Source of the DNA: Ketogulonicigenium vulgare WSH-001
GTDB lineage: Bacteria > Pseudomonadota > Alphaproteobacteria > Rhodobacterales > Rhodobacteraceae
Assembly (NCBI RefSeq): GCF_000223375.1
Contig: NC_017384.1
Location: forward strand, 1,306,097 to 1,370,096
Direction of reading: 5' to 3'
Length of the DNA: 64,000 nucleotides
A program made the position numbers and the translations under genes. This document shows positions 28,971 through 37,223 of the stretch, one piece after another. Position 1 is the first letter of the stretch; each line of letters opens with the position of its first letter. Below the pieces are notes generated by a model that made no database searches, had not been told where the DNA came from, and saw only the letters and a list, made by a program, of their open reading frames with translations.

Positions 28971-29845
28971 CAGCGGACCTCCGAACGGGGGTTGAGGATA
29001 TCGGTCAGGCGGTCACCGATGATGTTCAGCGACAGAACCGTCAGCACCGTGGCAAGGCCGGGCAGCGCCGACAGATACCATTCGGTGCGGATCTGCGTGC
29101 GGCCATTGCCGATCAGGCTGCCCCAGCTGACCACGTTCGGATCGCCAAGGTTCAGGAAGGACACCGCGCTTTCCAGCAAGATGCCGTTTGCAACCAGCAC
29201 CGATGCGCCAACGATCAGCGTCGGGGCGGCGTTGGGCAGGATTTCCCGCAAGATGATGCGGCCGGTCGGGTAGCCCATGGATTTCGAGGCCATGACGAAA
29301 TCCGCCTCGCGCAGGGATTTGAACTCGGCCCGCGCCAGACGCGCGATCATTGGCCAGGACGCAAGGCCGATCGATATCGCGATCAGCGGAATGGACGGGT
29401 TCGCAATGGCCAGGATGATGATGACCAGCAACATCGTCGGCATGATCTGGAAAATCTCGGTGATGCGCATCAGCACGATATCAACCCAGCCGCCGAAATA
29501 GCCCGCAACCGATCCAACCGTCGTACCGATCAGCAGCCCGAAAAAGGCCGAGGCAAAGCCGACCATCAATGTGGCGCGGCTGCCGTGGATAATGCCGGAA
29601 AACAGATCACGGCCCAGTTGGTCAGTGCCCAGCGGCGACAGGCTATCCTCGAACGGCCACAGCAGCGGCATGTTCATCATATCCAGCGGGTTCGTCGGCG
29701 CGATGAAATTTGCCAGCGCCGCCATCAGCAGCACGAGGCCAAAGACGATCACGGCCAGCACGAACAGCGGGTCGCGCATCGAGCGTGGAATGCGCAGCGG
29801 TCTGCGGGGGCGTGCGGGCGCACGGGTGGTGGAAGCGTCGGTCAT
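28970..29845 (-). CDS. Peptide ABC importer, permease (DppC type)
   Basis: A 291-residue inner-membrane permease with an N-terminal cytoplasmic stretch rich in Arg/Pro, a first membrane span (FVLAVIVFGLVLLMAALANFI) and five more spans. The EAA loop region is FKSLREADFVMASKSMGYPTGRIILREILPN (shown as two parts: EADFVMASKSMGYP and IILREILPN). The start chosen is ATG 29845 because AAGGGGA lies 6 nt upstream; an ATG at 29878 would overlap the upstream gene and lacks such a site. It sits between the dppB-like and dppD-like genes. Confidence 0.93.
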   Translation of the reverse strand: MTDASTTRAPARPRRPLRIPRSMRDPLFVLAVIVFGLVLLMAALANFIAPTNPLDMMNMPLLWPFEDSLSPLGTDQLGRDLFSGIIHGSRATLMVGFASAFFGLLIGTTVGSVAGYFGGWVDIVLMRITEIFQIMPTMLLVIIILAIANPSIPLIAISIGLASWPMIARLARAEFKSLREADFVMASKSMGYPTGRIILREILPNAAPTLIVGASVLVANGILLESAVSFLNLGDPNVVSWGSLIGNGRTQIRTEWYLSALPGLATVLTVLSLNIIGDRLTDILNPRSEVR

Positions 29846-29855
29846 AATCTTCCCC

Positions 29856-30830
29856 TTAGCTACGGATACGCGGGTCAAGCAGCGTGGTCAGCCAGTCGAT
29901 GATCACATTGACGATGATCACCACGACCGAGGTCAGCAGCAGAATGCCCAGCAAAACTTGGGTGTCGCGCGCGGCAATCGCGCTCATGGTCAGGCGACCG
30001 ATGCCGGGCCAGTTGAACACCGTCTCGACGACGACAGCGCCGCCCAGCATATTGCCCAGATGCATACCGGCGACGGTGGTCACAGGGATCAGCGCGTTGC
30101 GCAGCCCGTGGCGGAATTGGATCAGCATCGGATGCAGACCCTTGGCGGCAGCGGTGCGGATGTAATCCTGGCGCAGCACTTCCAGCATCGCGGCGCGCGT
30201 CAGGCGGGCATAGATCGCGACAAAGAACGCCGCCAGCGCACAAGACGGCAGCACAAGGTGTTTCAGCCGGTCAAGGAACCAGCCCCAACCCGTCAGCGCC
30301 GCGCCGATGGTTTCGGCTCCGCCCGAGGGGAACCATTGCAGACGCGCCGAAAAGATCACGATGATCATCAGCCCGACCCAAAAGTTCGGTGCCGAATACA
30401 GCAGCAGCGAGGTCGAGGTCAGCAGACGATCCGGCCACTTTCCGGCGAAAACCGCCATCGCCCAGCCGACCATAATGCCGACCGTCAGCGCGATGACGAA
30501 TGCTGTCAGCATCAGGATCATGGTCGAGGGCAGACGCTCCATAATCACGTCCAGCACCGGCGCCGAATAGCTGATCGAGGTGCCGAAGTTCAGCGTCAGC
30601 ACGCCCCCGAGGTAGCGAAAGAACTGCACGATAAAGCTGTCGTTCAGACCATAGGTGTCGCGCAGCGCGTCCATCGTTTCTTGGCTGGCCGATCCTGACA
30701 TGCCCGCAATCGCGTCAACCGCATCCCCCGGCATCAGATAGAGCAGCAAAAAGGAAATCACGATGATCCCAAGGATCGTCGGAATCGCCTGCAGCACCGT
30801 GCGCATGACGGTGCGGGTGAATCCGTTCAT
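29856..30830 (-). CDS. Peptide ABC importer, permease (DppB type)
   Basis: A 324-residue permease of the OppB/DppB branch. The first span is LQAIPTILGIIVISFLLLYL, followed by the family motif MPGDAVDA and a long periplasmic loop (LRDTYGLNDSFIVQFFRYLGG). The EAA loop is QDYIRTAAAKGLHPM. About six membrane spans are visible. Its start overlaps the stop of the thioredoxin-fold gene by 4 nt. Together with the dppC-, dppD- and dppF-like genes it makes a full importer; the binding protein is encoded at 37224 in the divergent operon. Confidence 0.94.
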   Translation of the reverse strand: MNGFTRTVMRTVLQAIPTILGIIVISFLLLYLMPGDAVDAIAGMSGSASQETMDALRDTYGLNDSFIVQFFRYLGGVLTLNFGTSISYSAPVLDVIMERLPSTMILMLTAFVIALTVGIMVGWAMAVFAGKWPDRLLTSTSLLLYSAPNFWVGLMIIVIFSARLQWFPSGGAETIGAALTGWGWFLDRLKHLVLPSCALAAFFVAIYARLTRAAMLEVLRQDYIRTAAAKGLHPMLIQFRHGLRNALIPVTTVAGMHLGNMLGGAVVVETVFNWPGIGRLTMSAIAARDTQVLLGILLLTSVVVIIVNVIIDWLTTLLDPRIRS

Positions 30831-31447
30831 GCCGCCTCCCCCTTTGCCGCCATGGCCTCGGCCAGAAAGTCGAGGCGGTCTTGCCCCCAGAACAATTCAC
30901 CGTTGAAGACATAGGTGGGCGAGCCAAAGACGCCTGCCGCGCGGGCCGCATCGAACATCGCCTCGCGCTGCGCGGCGACCTCGGGGGTGTCCTCCATCGC
31001 CGATAGGGCCGCGCCGTCGAAACCTGCGGCTGTGGCAACCGCGGCGCGGGGGCCCGGCAGGCCCACGTCGATGCACTCCTCCCAATAGGCCTTTTGCAGC
31101 GCGACGGCCAAGGCCAGCGCATCCACGCCTGCAAGCTGCGCCGCATAGATCATTGGCAGTGCATCGCCCAGACCTGCCATCCCGGCCGGGCGGCCTTGGG
31201 TCACCATCGGCAGGCCAAGCCGTGACACCCAGCGTTTCAGATCAAGCGCGACATAGGCCTGACGATTGGCTGGCTTTTCCATCAAGGGGATCCAGCCATT
31301 GTCCTTGAATGTGGCAATCGGAAAAGCCTCGATCACAACGCCTTTGTCCGCGCAAAGATCGATCAGACGCTGCGCCCCCAGATAGGCCCAGGGTGAGGCC
31401 AAGGAATAGAAATACTGGACTTTCGCCCGTTCGACGGCGTTGGGCAT
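30827..31447 (-). CDS. DsbA-superfamily protein, 2-hydroxychromene-2-carboxylate isomerase / GST-kappa type
   Basis: A 206-residue cytoplasmic thioredoxin-fold protein. The active-site region reads VQYFYSLASPWAYLGAQRL, with serine rather than a CxxC pair, which is the HCCA-isomerase/GST-kappa pattern (glutathione-binding) and excludes a DsbA oxidase. The C-terminal GVFGSPTYVFNGELFWGQDRL is the family's cis-Pro and product-side motif. Start: ATG 31447 with GGGAG 7 nt upstream; an in-frame ATG at 31471 with GGAAGAG is an alternative adding eight residues. It leads the leftward operon and is coupled to dppB. The family suggests glutathione-dependent chemistry on an imported substrate. Confidence 0.86.
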   Translation of the reverse strand: MPNAVERAKVQYFYSLASPWAYLGAQRLIDLCADKGVVIEAFPIATFKDNGWIPLMEKPANRQAYVALDLKRWVSRLGLPMVTQGRPAGMAGLGDALPMIYAAQLAGVDALALAVALQKAYWEECIDVGLPGPRAAVATAAGFDGAALSAMEDTPEVAAQREAMFDAARAAGVFGSPTYVFNGELFWGQDRLDFLAEAMAAKGEAA

Positions 31448-31471
31448 GACCCACTCCCTGTTAAAAGGCAT

Positions 31472-31787
31472 GACTCTTCCATTGCCAGCCCATCAGGCAG
31501 ACGATGCAGGCTTGCAGCCCCGGTCATTTTCGTTTACTTGCTGCGGCACGGATTACGCGCCTTGCTGCACCACATGCAGCTTACCAAAAGGCTAGCACCC
31601 CGTTTCCCAAAATGCCAAGCGCCGATCGGCCCCGGATTGCTGCCGTGGCGCAATAGTTCCTTGCGGGATTGGCGCTTTGTCTGCACGAATTCGCGTGCCA
31701 AGCTGCATCAGGAAATCGGCCCTCTGCTGCGAATTTCGCGCAAGCTGTCGGTCACTTGTTCATCCAGACGCAGTAAAGGATCGCCCT
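31472..31787. promoter_or_regulatory. Divergent control region between the peptide-import and hydantoinase operons
   Basis: About 316 bp without a gene between two divergent operons, so it should hold both promoters. Two elements stand out. A direct repeat CTTGCTGCGGCAC (31537-31549) and CTTGCTGCACCAC (31561-31573) is spaced 24 bp start to start. An inverted repeat GCTGCA-CCACA-TGCAGC (31564-31580) overlaps the second copy. These are candidate sites for a regulator such as the LysR protein at 40108, but no core promoter can be called with confidence. Confidence 0.5.
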
Positions 31788-33890
31788 GTGAGCGCGCCCA
31801 AAGTCATGCCCTATTCCCTTCGCCTGTCCGCCGATGTTGGCGGCACATTCACCGATATCGTGCTGGAGGAAGGCGCGACGCGCTGGACGACCAAGGTGCT
31901 GACCACCCCCGCCGCGCCCGAGGAAGGCGTGCTGAACGGCATCGAGAAAATCATGGGGATCGCCAGCCGGTCGCTGGATCAGGTCACGGCCTTTGTCCAC
32001 GGCACCACCCTTGCCACCAACTCGATTATCGAGCGGCGCGGCGCAAAGACGGCGCTGATCGGCACCGACGGTTTTCGCGATATTTTGGAAATCGGAACCG
32101 AAAGCCGCTATGATCAATACGAGTTGGCGCTGGTGAAACCCAAACCCCTCGTCGCCCGCCCGCTGCGCTTTACCGTGCGCGAGCGTATTGATGCCCGCGG
32201 CAATGAACTGCTGGCGCTGGACGAGGCACAGCTTCAGGGCATCGCCGCCGAGCTGAAGGCGCTGGAGGTGACATCCGTCGCCGTCGCCCTGCTGCATTCG
32301 TTCATGAACCCCGCCCATGAAAAGCGCGTGCGTGAAATTCTGAACGCCGCCTACCCCGAACTTTACGTCTCGCTGTCGTGCGAGGTCTGCCCCGAGATCC
32401 GCGAATACGAGCGCACCTCGACCACCGTCGCAAATGCCTATGTGCAGCCGCTGATGGACAGCTATCTGCAGCGCATGGTCAAGCGTCTGGCGGAACTGGG
32501 CTTTACCGGCATCCTGTCGCTGATCACCTCGGGCGGCGGGCTATCGTCGGTCGATACCGCCCGCGCTTTTCCGGTGCGCCTGGTGGAATCCGGCCCCGCT
32601 GGTGGCGCGATTTTCGCCAGCCAGATCGCCGCGAAACTGGGCGAGAAACGCGTCATCGCGTTTGATATGGGCGGCACCACGGCGAAAATCAGCCTGATCG
32701 AGGACTACGCCTCGGAATCCTCGCGCATTTTCGAGGTCGATCGTGCTGCCCGCTTCCTGAAAGGCTCAGGGCTACCCCTGCGCATTCCGGTGATCGAACT
32801 GGTCGAAATTGGCGCGGGTGGCGGATCGCTGGCGCATGTCGATGCACTGAACCGCGTGAATGTCGGCCCCGAAAGCGCCTCCTCTGTCCCCGGCCCGGCC
32901 TGTTATGGTCTGGGCGGCACCCGTCCTGCGGTGACGGATGCGGATGTGACCATCGGTCTGATCAACCCGATTGGCTTTGCCGGCGGCTCGATGACCTTGC
33001 GCGACGATCTGTCAAAAGCGGCGCTGGCGGAACATGTCGGCGACAAGATCGGCCTGACCCCTGAAATGTCCGCCTATGCGGTCTATGAAATGGTCTGCGA
33101 GAATATGGCCAGCGCGGCGCGTTCGCATACGGTCGAGCGCGGCGTCGTGGCCGCCGATCATACGATCATCGCATCTGGCGGGGCTGCGCCGCTGCATGTG
33201 GCACGCGTGGCCGAAAAGATCGGCGCGCCGCGCGTCATCATTCCCGCAAACGCCGGCGTGGGATCGGCGGTCGGCTTCCTCGCCGCGCCCTTCAGCTACG
33301 AGATCGTGCGCTCGAACTACATGCGCCTTGATACCTTCGATGCGGCCAGCGCGACCAAGATGCTGAACGAGATGTCGGCCGAGATTATGGAATGGGTCGG
33401 CCCCGCCGCCGCCGATGAGGCGATCATCGAGACCCGCATCGCATTCATGCGTTATGTCGGCCAAGGCCATGAAATTCCGGTCGTTCTGCCCGTCCGCGAC
33501 ATCACAGAGGAAGATATCGCGGGTTTCCGCAAGACCTATGAAGCGACCTATGAGGAGATGTTCAACCGATCGATCCCCGCTGCGGCAATCGAGATTATGG
33601 CCTGGTCGGTCTCGTGTTCCACTGCGCCGGTGCTGCCCGCAACGATCTCGCCCGTGCCGTTTACGGGCCGCAGCGTGTCAGGCGAGACGACCATGTTCTT
33701 TGACGGCCGCGCCGAGCAGAGCATCGAAATCTATCGTTATCACCGCAACGATCTGGGTGCAGGCGACCGCGTCGCTGGCCCCTGCCTGATTGTCGAGGAT
33801 GAGACCACCACCTTTGTTACCGGCAGTTTCGACGCCTGGATCGACGCGGCGGGTTCCATCGTCATGGATAAGAAAGAGGTCGCCGCATGA
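31788..33890 (+). CDS. Hydantoinase/5-oxoprolinase A subunit (HyuA family)
   Basis: ATP-dependent cyclic-amide hydrolase subunit; the family includes 5-oxoprolinase, N-methylhydantoinase and acetone carboxylase beta subunits. The 700-residue protein has the N-terminal actin-like motif SADVGGTFTDIVLEEG and HGTTLATNSIIERRGAKTAL. The second nucleotide-binding half contains ITSGGGLSS, RLVESGPAGGAIFA and IAFDMGGTTAKISLI. GAGGGSLAHVD and GPGPACYGLGG-like text (VPGPACYGLGGTRP) are metal/ligand signatures. Start: GTG 31788 because AAAGGA lies 8 nt upstream; ATG 31806 (MPYSLRLSAD) lacks a site. It is coupled to the first HyuB by a 4-nt overlap. Confidence 0.92.
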   Translation: MSAPKVMPYSLRLSADVGGTFTDIVLEEGATRWTTKVLTTPAAPEEGVLNGIEKIMGIASRSLDQVTAFVHGTTLATNSIIERRGAKTALIGTDGFRDILEIGTESRYDQYELALVKPKPLVARPLRFTVRERIDARGNELLALDEAQLQGIAAELKALEVTSVAVALLHSFMNPAHEKRVREILNAAYPELYVSLSCEVCPEIREYERTSTTVANAYVQPLMDSYLQRMVKRLAELGFTGILSLITSGGGLSSVDTARAFPVRLVESGPAGGAIFASQIAAKLGEKRVIAFDMGGTTAKISLIEDYASESSRIFEVDRAARFLKGSGLPLRIPVIELVEIGAGGGSLAHVDALNRVNVGPESASSVPGPACYGLGGTRPAVTDADVTIGLINPIGFAGGSMTLRDDLSKAALAEHVGDKIGLTPEMSAYAVYEMVCENMASAARSHTVERGVVAADHTIIASGGAAPLHVARVAEKIGAPRVIIPANAGVGSAVGFLAAPFSYEIVRSNYMRLDTFDAASATKMLNEMSAEIMEWVGPAAADEAIIETRIAFMRYVGQGHEIPVVLPVRDITEEDIAGFRKTYEATYEEMFNRSIPAAAIEIMAWSVSCSTAPVLPATISPVPFTGRSVSGETTMFFDGRAEQSIEIYRYHRNDLGAGDRVAGPCLIVEDETTTFVTGSFDAWIDAAGSIVMDKKEVAA

Positions 33891-35533
33891 GCCTGAACCT
33901 GATCGACAAACAGATCATGTGGAACCGCCTGCTGGCGGTGGTCGAGGAACAGGCGCAGGTCTGCCAGCGCACCGCGTTTTCGACCATCGTGCGCGAATCC
34001 GGCGATCTGGCCGCTGGCGTGTTCGACGCGCAAGGCCGGATGCTGGCGCAGGCGGTGACGGGAACGCCCGGTCACATCAATTCGATGGCGCTGGCGGTCG
34101 GCCATGTCATCGCCGCCTATCCGCAAGAGGTGATGCGCGAGGGCGATGTCTATATCCACAACGATCCGTGGATGGGCACGGGGCACCTCAACGATATCTC
34201 GATCACCACGCCCTGTTTCTATCAGGGCAAACTGGTCGGATTCCTTGCGTGCAACAGCCATATCATGGATATCGGCGGCCTGCCCGACCGCACCGCCTCG
34301 ACCGATGTGTTCATGGAGGGGCTTTATCTGCCGATCCTGAAGATCGCCGATGCGGGCGAGATCGACGAAAGCCTGATGGCCGTCATCCGCGCCAATACCC
34401 GCCAGCCGGTCGAGACTGTGGGCGATGTCTATTCGCTGATCAACTGTAACGCCATCGGCTGCGAGCGTCTGGTCGATATGATGGCGGAATTCCAGATCGA
34501 CGCGCTGGACGAGCTGGCCGACCATGTCATCGACACCTCGCGCGAGGCGGTGATGGCCAAGATCCGCGAACTGCCCAAGGGGACGTGGCACGGCACCCTC
34601 ATGCTGGACGGCATGGACGATGAAGTGCTGATCAAGGCGGCGCTGACCATCGACGATGACGGCGTACATGTGGATTACGCAGGCTCGGCCGGGATGGTGA
34701 AACGCAACTTTAACGTGCCTTTGTGCTATACGCTGGCCTATACCAGCTATGCTTTGGGCGTCGCGCTGTTCGGCGATATCCCGAACAACGCCGGCAGCCT
34801 TGCGCCCCGCCATGTCACCGCGCCCGCAGGCAGCATCCTGAACGCGCTGAAACCCGCAGCGGTCTTTGCGCGAAGCCAGGTCGGGCTGATGCTGCCCGAT
34901 GTGGTCTATAATTGCCTGCGCCAAGCGATCCCCGACCGCATCCCCGCTGAAAGCACCTGCGGGCTGTGGGGCATCAACGTCATGGGCCCCTGGAGCAGCC
35001 CGGCCCAGATCTGGAACCGCTACCGCGTGCAGATCATGACGACGGGCGGCATGGGCGCGCTGCCCTTTCGCGATGGCATGTCCGCGACCGGCTTCCCCTC
35101 GGGCGTGCGGGGCGGTCCGGTCGAGGTGTTTGAAAGCATGTCGACCCTTGTGATCTGGCGCAAAGAATTCCTGCCGGATTCGGGCGGCGCGGGCGAATAT
35201 CGCGGCGGCCTTGGCCAATGGATCGAGATGGAGAATTCCATCCCCGAACCCTTTGACTTCTTTGCCGGATATGAGCGGATCAAGAACCCTGCCAAGGGTG
35301 CCTTTGGCGGCATGGCAGGCGGCGCGGGCAGTCTTGAGCTGACGACCGGCCTGCGCCCTGGTGGCAAGGACACATTCGCCATTCCGGCGGGCGAGCGTCT
35401 GACCCTGAAATCATCGGGCGGCGGCGGCACGGGCGATCCCGCTAAACGCGACCGCGCCGCTGTGGCGCGGGATCTGGAATGCGGCCTGATCTCGGCCGAT
35501 GCCGCGCGCGATATCTATGGACTGCAAGGATAG
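33887..35533 (+). CDS. Hydantoinase/5-oxoprolinase B subunit (HyuB family), copy 1
   Basis: Partner of HyuA in ATP-dependent hydrolysis of cyclic amides. The 548-residue protein has the family motifs VVEEQAQVCQRTAFSTIVRE, GTPGHINSMA, HNDPWMGTGHLND, CNSHIMDIGG, YAGSAGMVKRNFNVP and MSATGFPSGVRGGPVEVFES. The C-terminal glycine-rich loop is SSGGGGTGDPAKRD. It overlaps hyuA by 4 nt and is followed after 9 nt by a paralogue of exactly the same length. Near-identical DNA at the 5' ends of the two copies suggests a tandem duplication with later exchange. Confidence 0.92.
   Translation: MSLNLIDKQIMWNRLLAVVEEQAQVCQRTAFSTIVRESGDLAAGVFDAQGRMLAQAVTGTPGHINSMALAVGHVIAAYPQEVMREGDVYIHNDPWMGTGHLNDISITTPCFYQGKLVGFLACNSHIMDIGGLPDRTASTDVFMEGLYLPILKIADAGEIDESLMAVIRANTRQPVETVGDVYSLINCNAIGCERLVDMMAEFQIDALDELADHVIDTSREAVMAKIRELPKGTWHGTLMLDGMDDEVLIKAALTIDDDGVHVDYAGSAGMVKRNFNVPLCYTLAYTSYALGVALFGDIPNNAGSLAPRHVTAPAGSILNALKPAAVFARSQVGLMLPDVVYNCLRQAIPDRIPAESTCGLWGINVMGPWSSPAQIWNRYRVQIMTTGGMGALPFRDGMSATGFPSGVRGGPVEVFESMSTLVIWRKEFLPDSGGAGEYRGGLGQWIEMENSIPEPFDFFAGYERIKNPAKGAFGGMAGGAGSLELTTGLRPGGKDTFAIPAGERLTLKSSGGGGTGDPAKRDRAAVARDLECGLISADAARDIYGLQG
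33914..34026 (+). repeat. Near-identical segment shared by the two HyuB genes (copy 1)
   Basis: 113 bp that recur at 35570-35682, offset exactly 1656 bp, with a single difference at 33970 (C versus T). A second identical block of 40 bp starts at 34722. Other parts of the two genes differ much more. Confidence 0.9.
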
Positions 35534-35542
35534 GAACGCCAC

Positions 35543-37189
35543 ATGGCTATCAGTCTGATTGACAAACAAATCATGTGGAACCGCCTGCTGGCGGTGGTCG
35601 AGGAACAGGCGCAGGTCTGCCAGCGTACCGCGTTTTCGACCATCGTGCGCGAATCCGGCGATCTGGCCGCTGGCGTGTTCGATGCCAAGGGCAGGATGTT
35701 GGCGCAGGCCGTGACCGGAACGCCCGGTCACATCAACTCGATGGCGCTGGCGGTTGGGCATGTGATCAACGCCTATCCGGCCCATACGATGGTCGAGGGC
35801 GATGTTTTCATCCACAACGACCCGTGGATGGGCACCGGCCACCTCAACGACTTTTCGCTCACGACACCCTGTTTCCACAATGGCAAGCTGATCGGCTTTC
35901 TGGCCTGTAACAGCCACTTGATGGATATCGGGGGGCTGAACGACTGGTCCTCCTCGACCGATGTTTTCATGGAGGGGCTGTATCTGCCGATCCTGAAAAT
36001 CGTCAGCGCAGGCAAGGTGAACGACAGCCTGATGGCCGTCATCCGCGCAAATACCCGCCAGCCGGTGGAAACCGTCGGCGATGTCTATTCGCTGATCAAC
36101 TGCAACGCGGTGGGCTGCGCCCGTCTGGTCGATATGATGGCCGAGTTCGATCTAAGCGCGCTGGACGAGGTCGCCGATCATATCATCGACACCTCCGAAC
36201 AGGCGGTGTTGACCAAAGTGCGCGAGCTGCCCCGTGGCACCTGGGCGTCGGAAATCACGCTGGATGGCATGTCCGAGCCGGTCACGCTGAAAGCCAGCCT
36301 GACGATTGCCGATGACGGCATCCATATCGACTATGCGGGCTCGGCCCCGATGACCAAACATAACTTCAACGTGCCGATGTGCTATACGCTGGCCTATACC
36401 AGCTATGCTTTGGGCGTGTCGCTGTTTGGCGCGATCCCGAATAATGCCGGCAGCCTTGCGCCGCGCTTCATTACCGCACCCGAGGGCTGCGTCCTTAATG
36501 CGGTAAAGCCTGCGGCAGTCGTATCGCGTCACCTGATGGGGTTGATGCTGCCTGATCTGGTGTTCAACTGCCTGCGCCAAGCCCTGCCCGATCGCATCCC
36601 GGCCGAGGGCGCAGGCGTGCTGTGGAATATGAGCGCGCTGGGGCCTTGGAACAGCCCTGCGGAATTTGGCAAGAATTTCATGGTCGGCCTTGTGACCACC
36701 GGCGGCATGGGCGCACTGCCCTATCGCGATGGCATGTCGGCGACCGGCTTCCCATCGGGCGTGCGCGGCGGACCGGTCGAGATTTTCGAGAGCATGTCCA
36801 CCGTCGTCGTCTGGCGCAAAGAGCTAAAGCCGGATTCGGGCGGCGCCGGGAAATTCCGCGGCGGCCTTGGCCAAGTTATTGAAATGGCGAACACCATCCC
36901 CGAGACCTTTCTGGCCGGCAACGCGTTCGAGCGGATCAAATTCCCCGCCCGCGGCGCGAATGGCGGCCAAGATGGCACGGCGGGCAATGTCAGCCTGACC
37001 AGCGGCGAAAGCCTGAATAAAAAGGGCCGCCACCCCGTTCCCGCTGGCACCCGCGCCGTCTTTCATCTGCCCGGCGGCGGCGGATCTGGCGACCCCAAGA
37101 CCCGCGCGCCCGCACTGATCAAGGCCGACCTCGAAAACGGCTACATCACGCCCGAAGCCGCGCGCGACACCTATAACTACACCATTTAA
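35543..37189 (+). CDS. Hydantoinase/5-oxoprolinase B subunit (HyuB family), copy 2
   Basis: A second 548-residue HyuB in tandem, with AGGAA 7 nt before the ATG. It keeps the HNDPWMGTGHLND, CNSHLMDIGG, GSAPMTKHNFNVP and MSATGFPSGVRGGPVEIFES motifs and ends with a GGGGSGDPKTR loop. Differences from copy 1 concentrate in the middle and C-terminal thirds (for example RIPAEGAGVLWNMSALGPWN versus RIPAESTCGLWGINVMGPWS). With one hyuA and two hyuB genes, the complex may be an A-B-B' assembly or two enzymes sharing HyuA. The binding-protein gene follows after 34 nt. Confidence 0.91.
   Translation: MAISLIDKQIMWNRLLAVVEEQAQVCQRTAFSTIVRESGDLAAGVFDAKGRMLAQAVTGTPGHINSMALAVGHVINAYPAHTMVEGDVFIHNDPWMGTGHLNDFSLTTPCFHNGKLIGFLACNSHLMDIGGLNDWSSSTDVFMEGLYLPILKIVSAGKVNDSLMAVIRANTRQPVETVGDVYSLINCNAVGCARLVDMMAEFDLSALDEVADHIIDTSEQAVLTKVRELPRGTWASEITLDGMSEPVTLKASLTIADDGIHIDYAGSAPMTKHNFNVPMCYTLAYTSYALGVSLFGAIPNNAGSLAPRFITAPEGCVLNAVKPAAVVSRHLMGLMLPDLVFNCLRQALPDRIPAEGAGVLWNMSALGPWNSPAEFGKNFMVGLVTTGGMGALPYRDGMSATGFPSGVRGGPVEIFESMSTVVVWRKELKPDSGGAGKFRGGLGQVIEMANTIPETFLAGNAFERIKFPARGANGGQDGTAGNVSLTSGESLNKKGRHPVPAGTRAVFHLPGGGGSGDPKTRAPALIKADLENGYITPEAARDTYNYTI
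35570..35682 (+). repeat. Near-identical segment shared by the two HyuB genes (copy 2)
   Basis: Partner of 33914-34026; 112 of 113 positions match by direct reading. Confidence 0.9.
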
Positions 37190-37223
37190 CGGCCCGCAGA
37201 GGCCGCATCCCAGGGAGTTATCC

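Noticed and set aside
30827-31447. Periplasmic DsbA-type disulfide oxidase
   Set aside because: There is no CxxC active site and no signal peptide; the serine-containing motif fits HCCA isomerase/GST-kappa instead.
31677-31787. N-terminal extension of HyuA upstream of the GTG start
   Set aside because: The extra 37 residues have no family resemblance, and a good ribosome-binding site sits just before GTG 31788.
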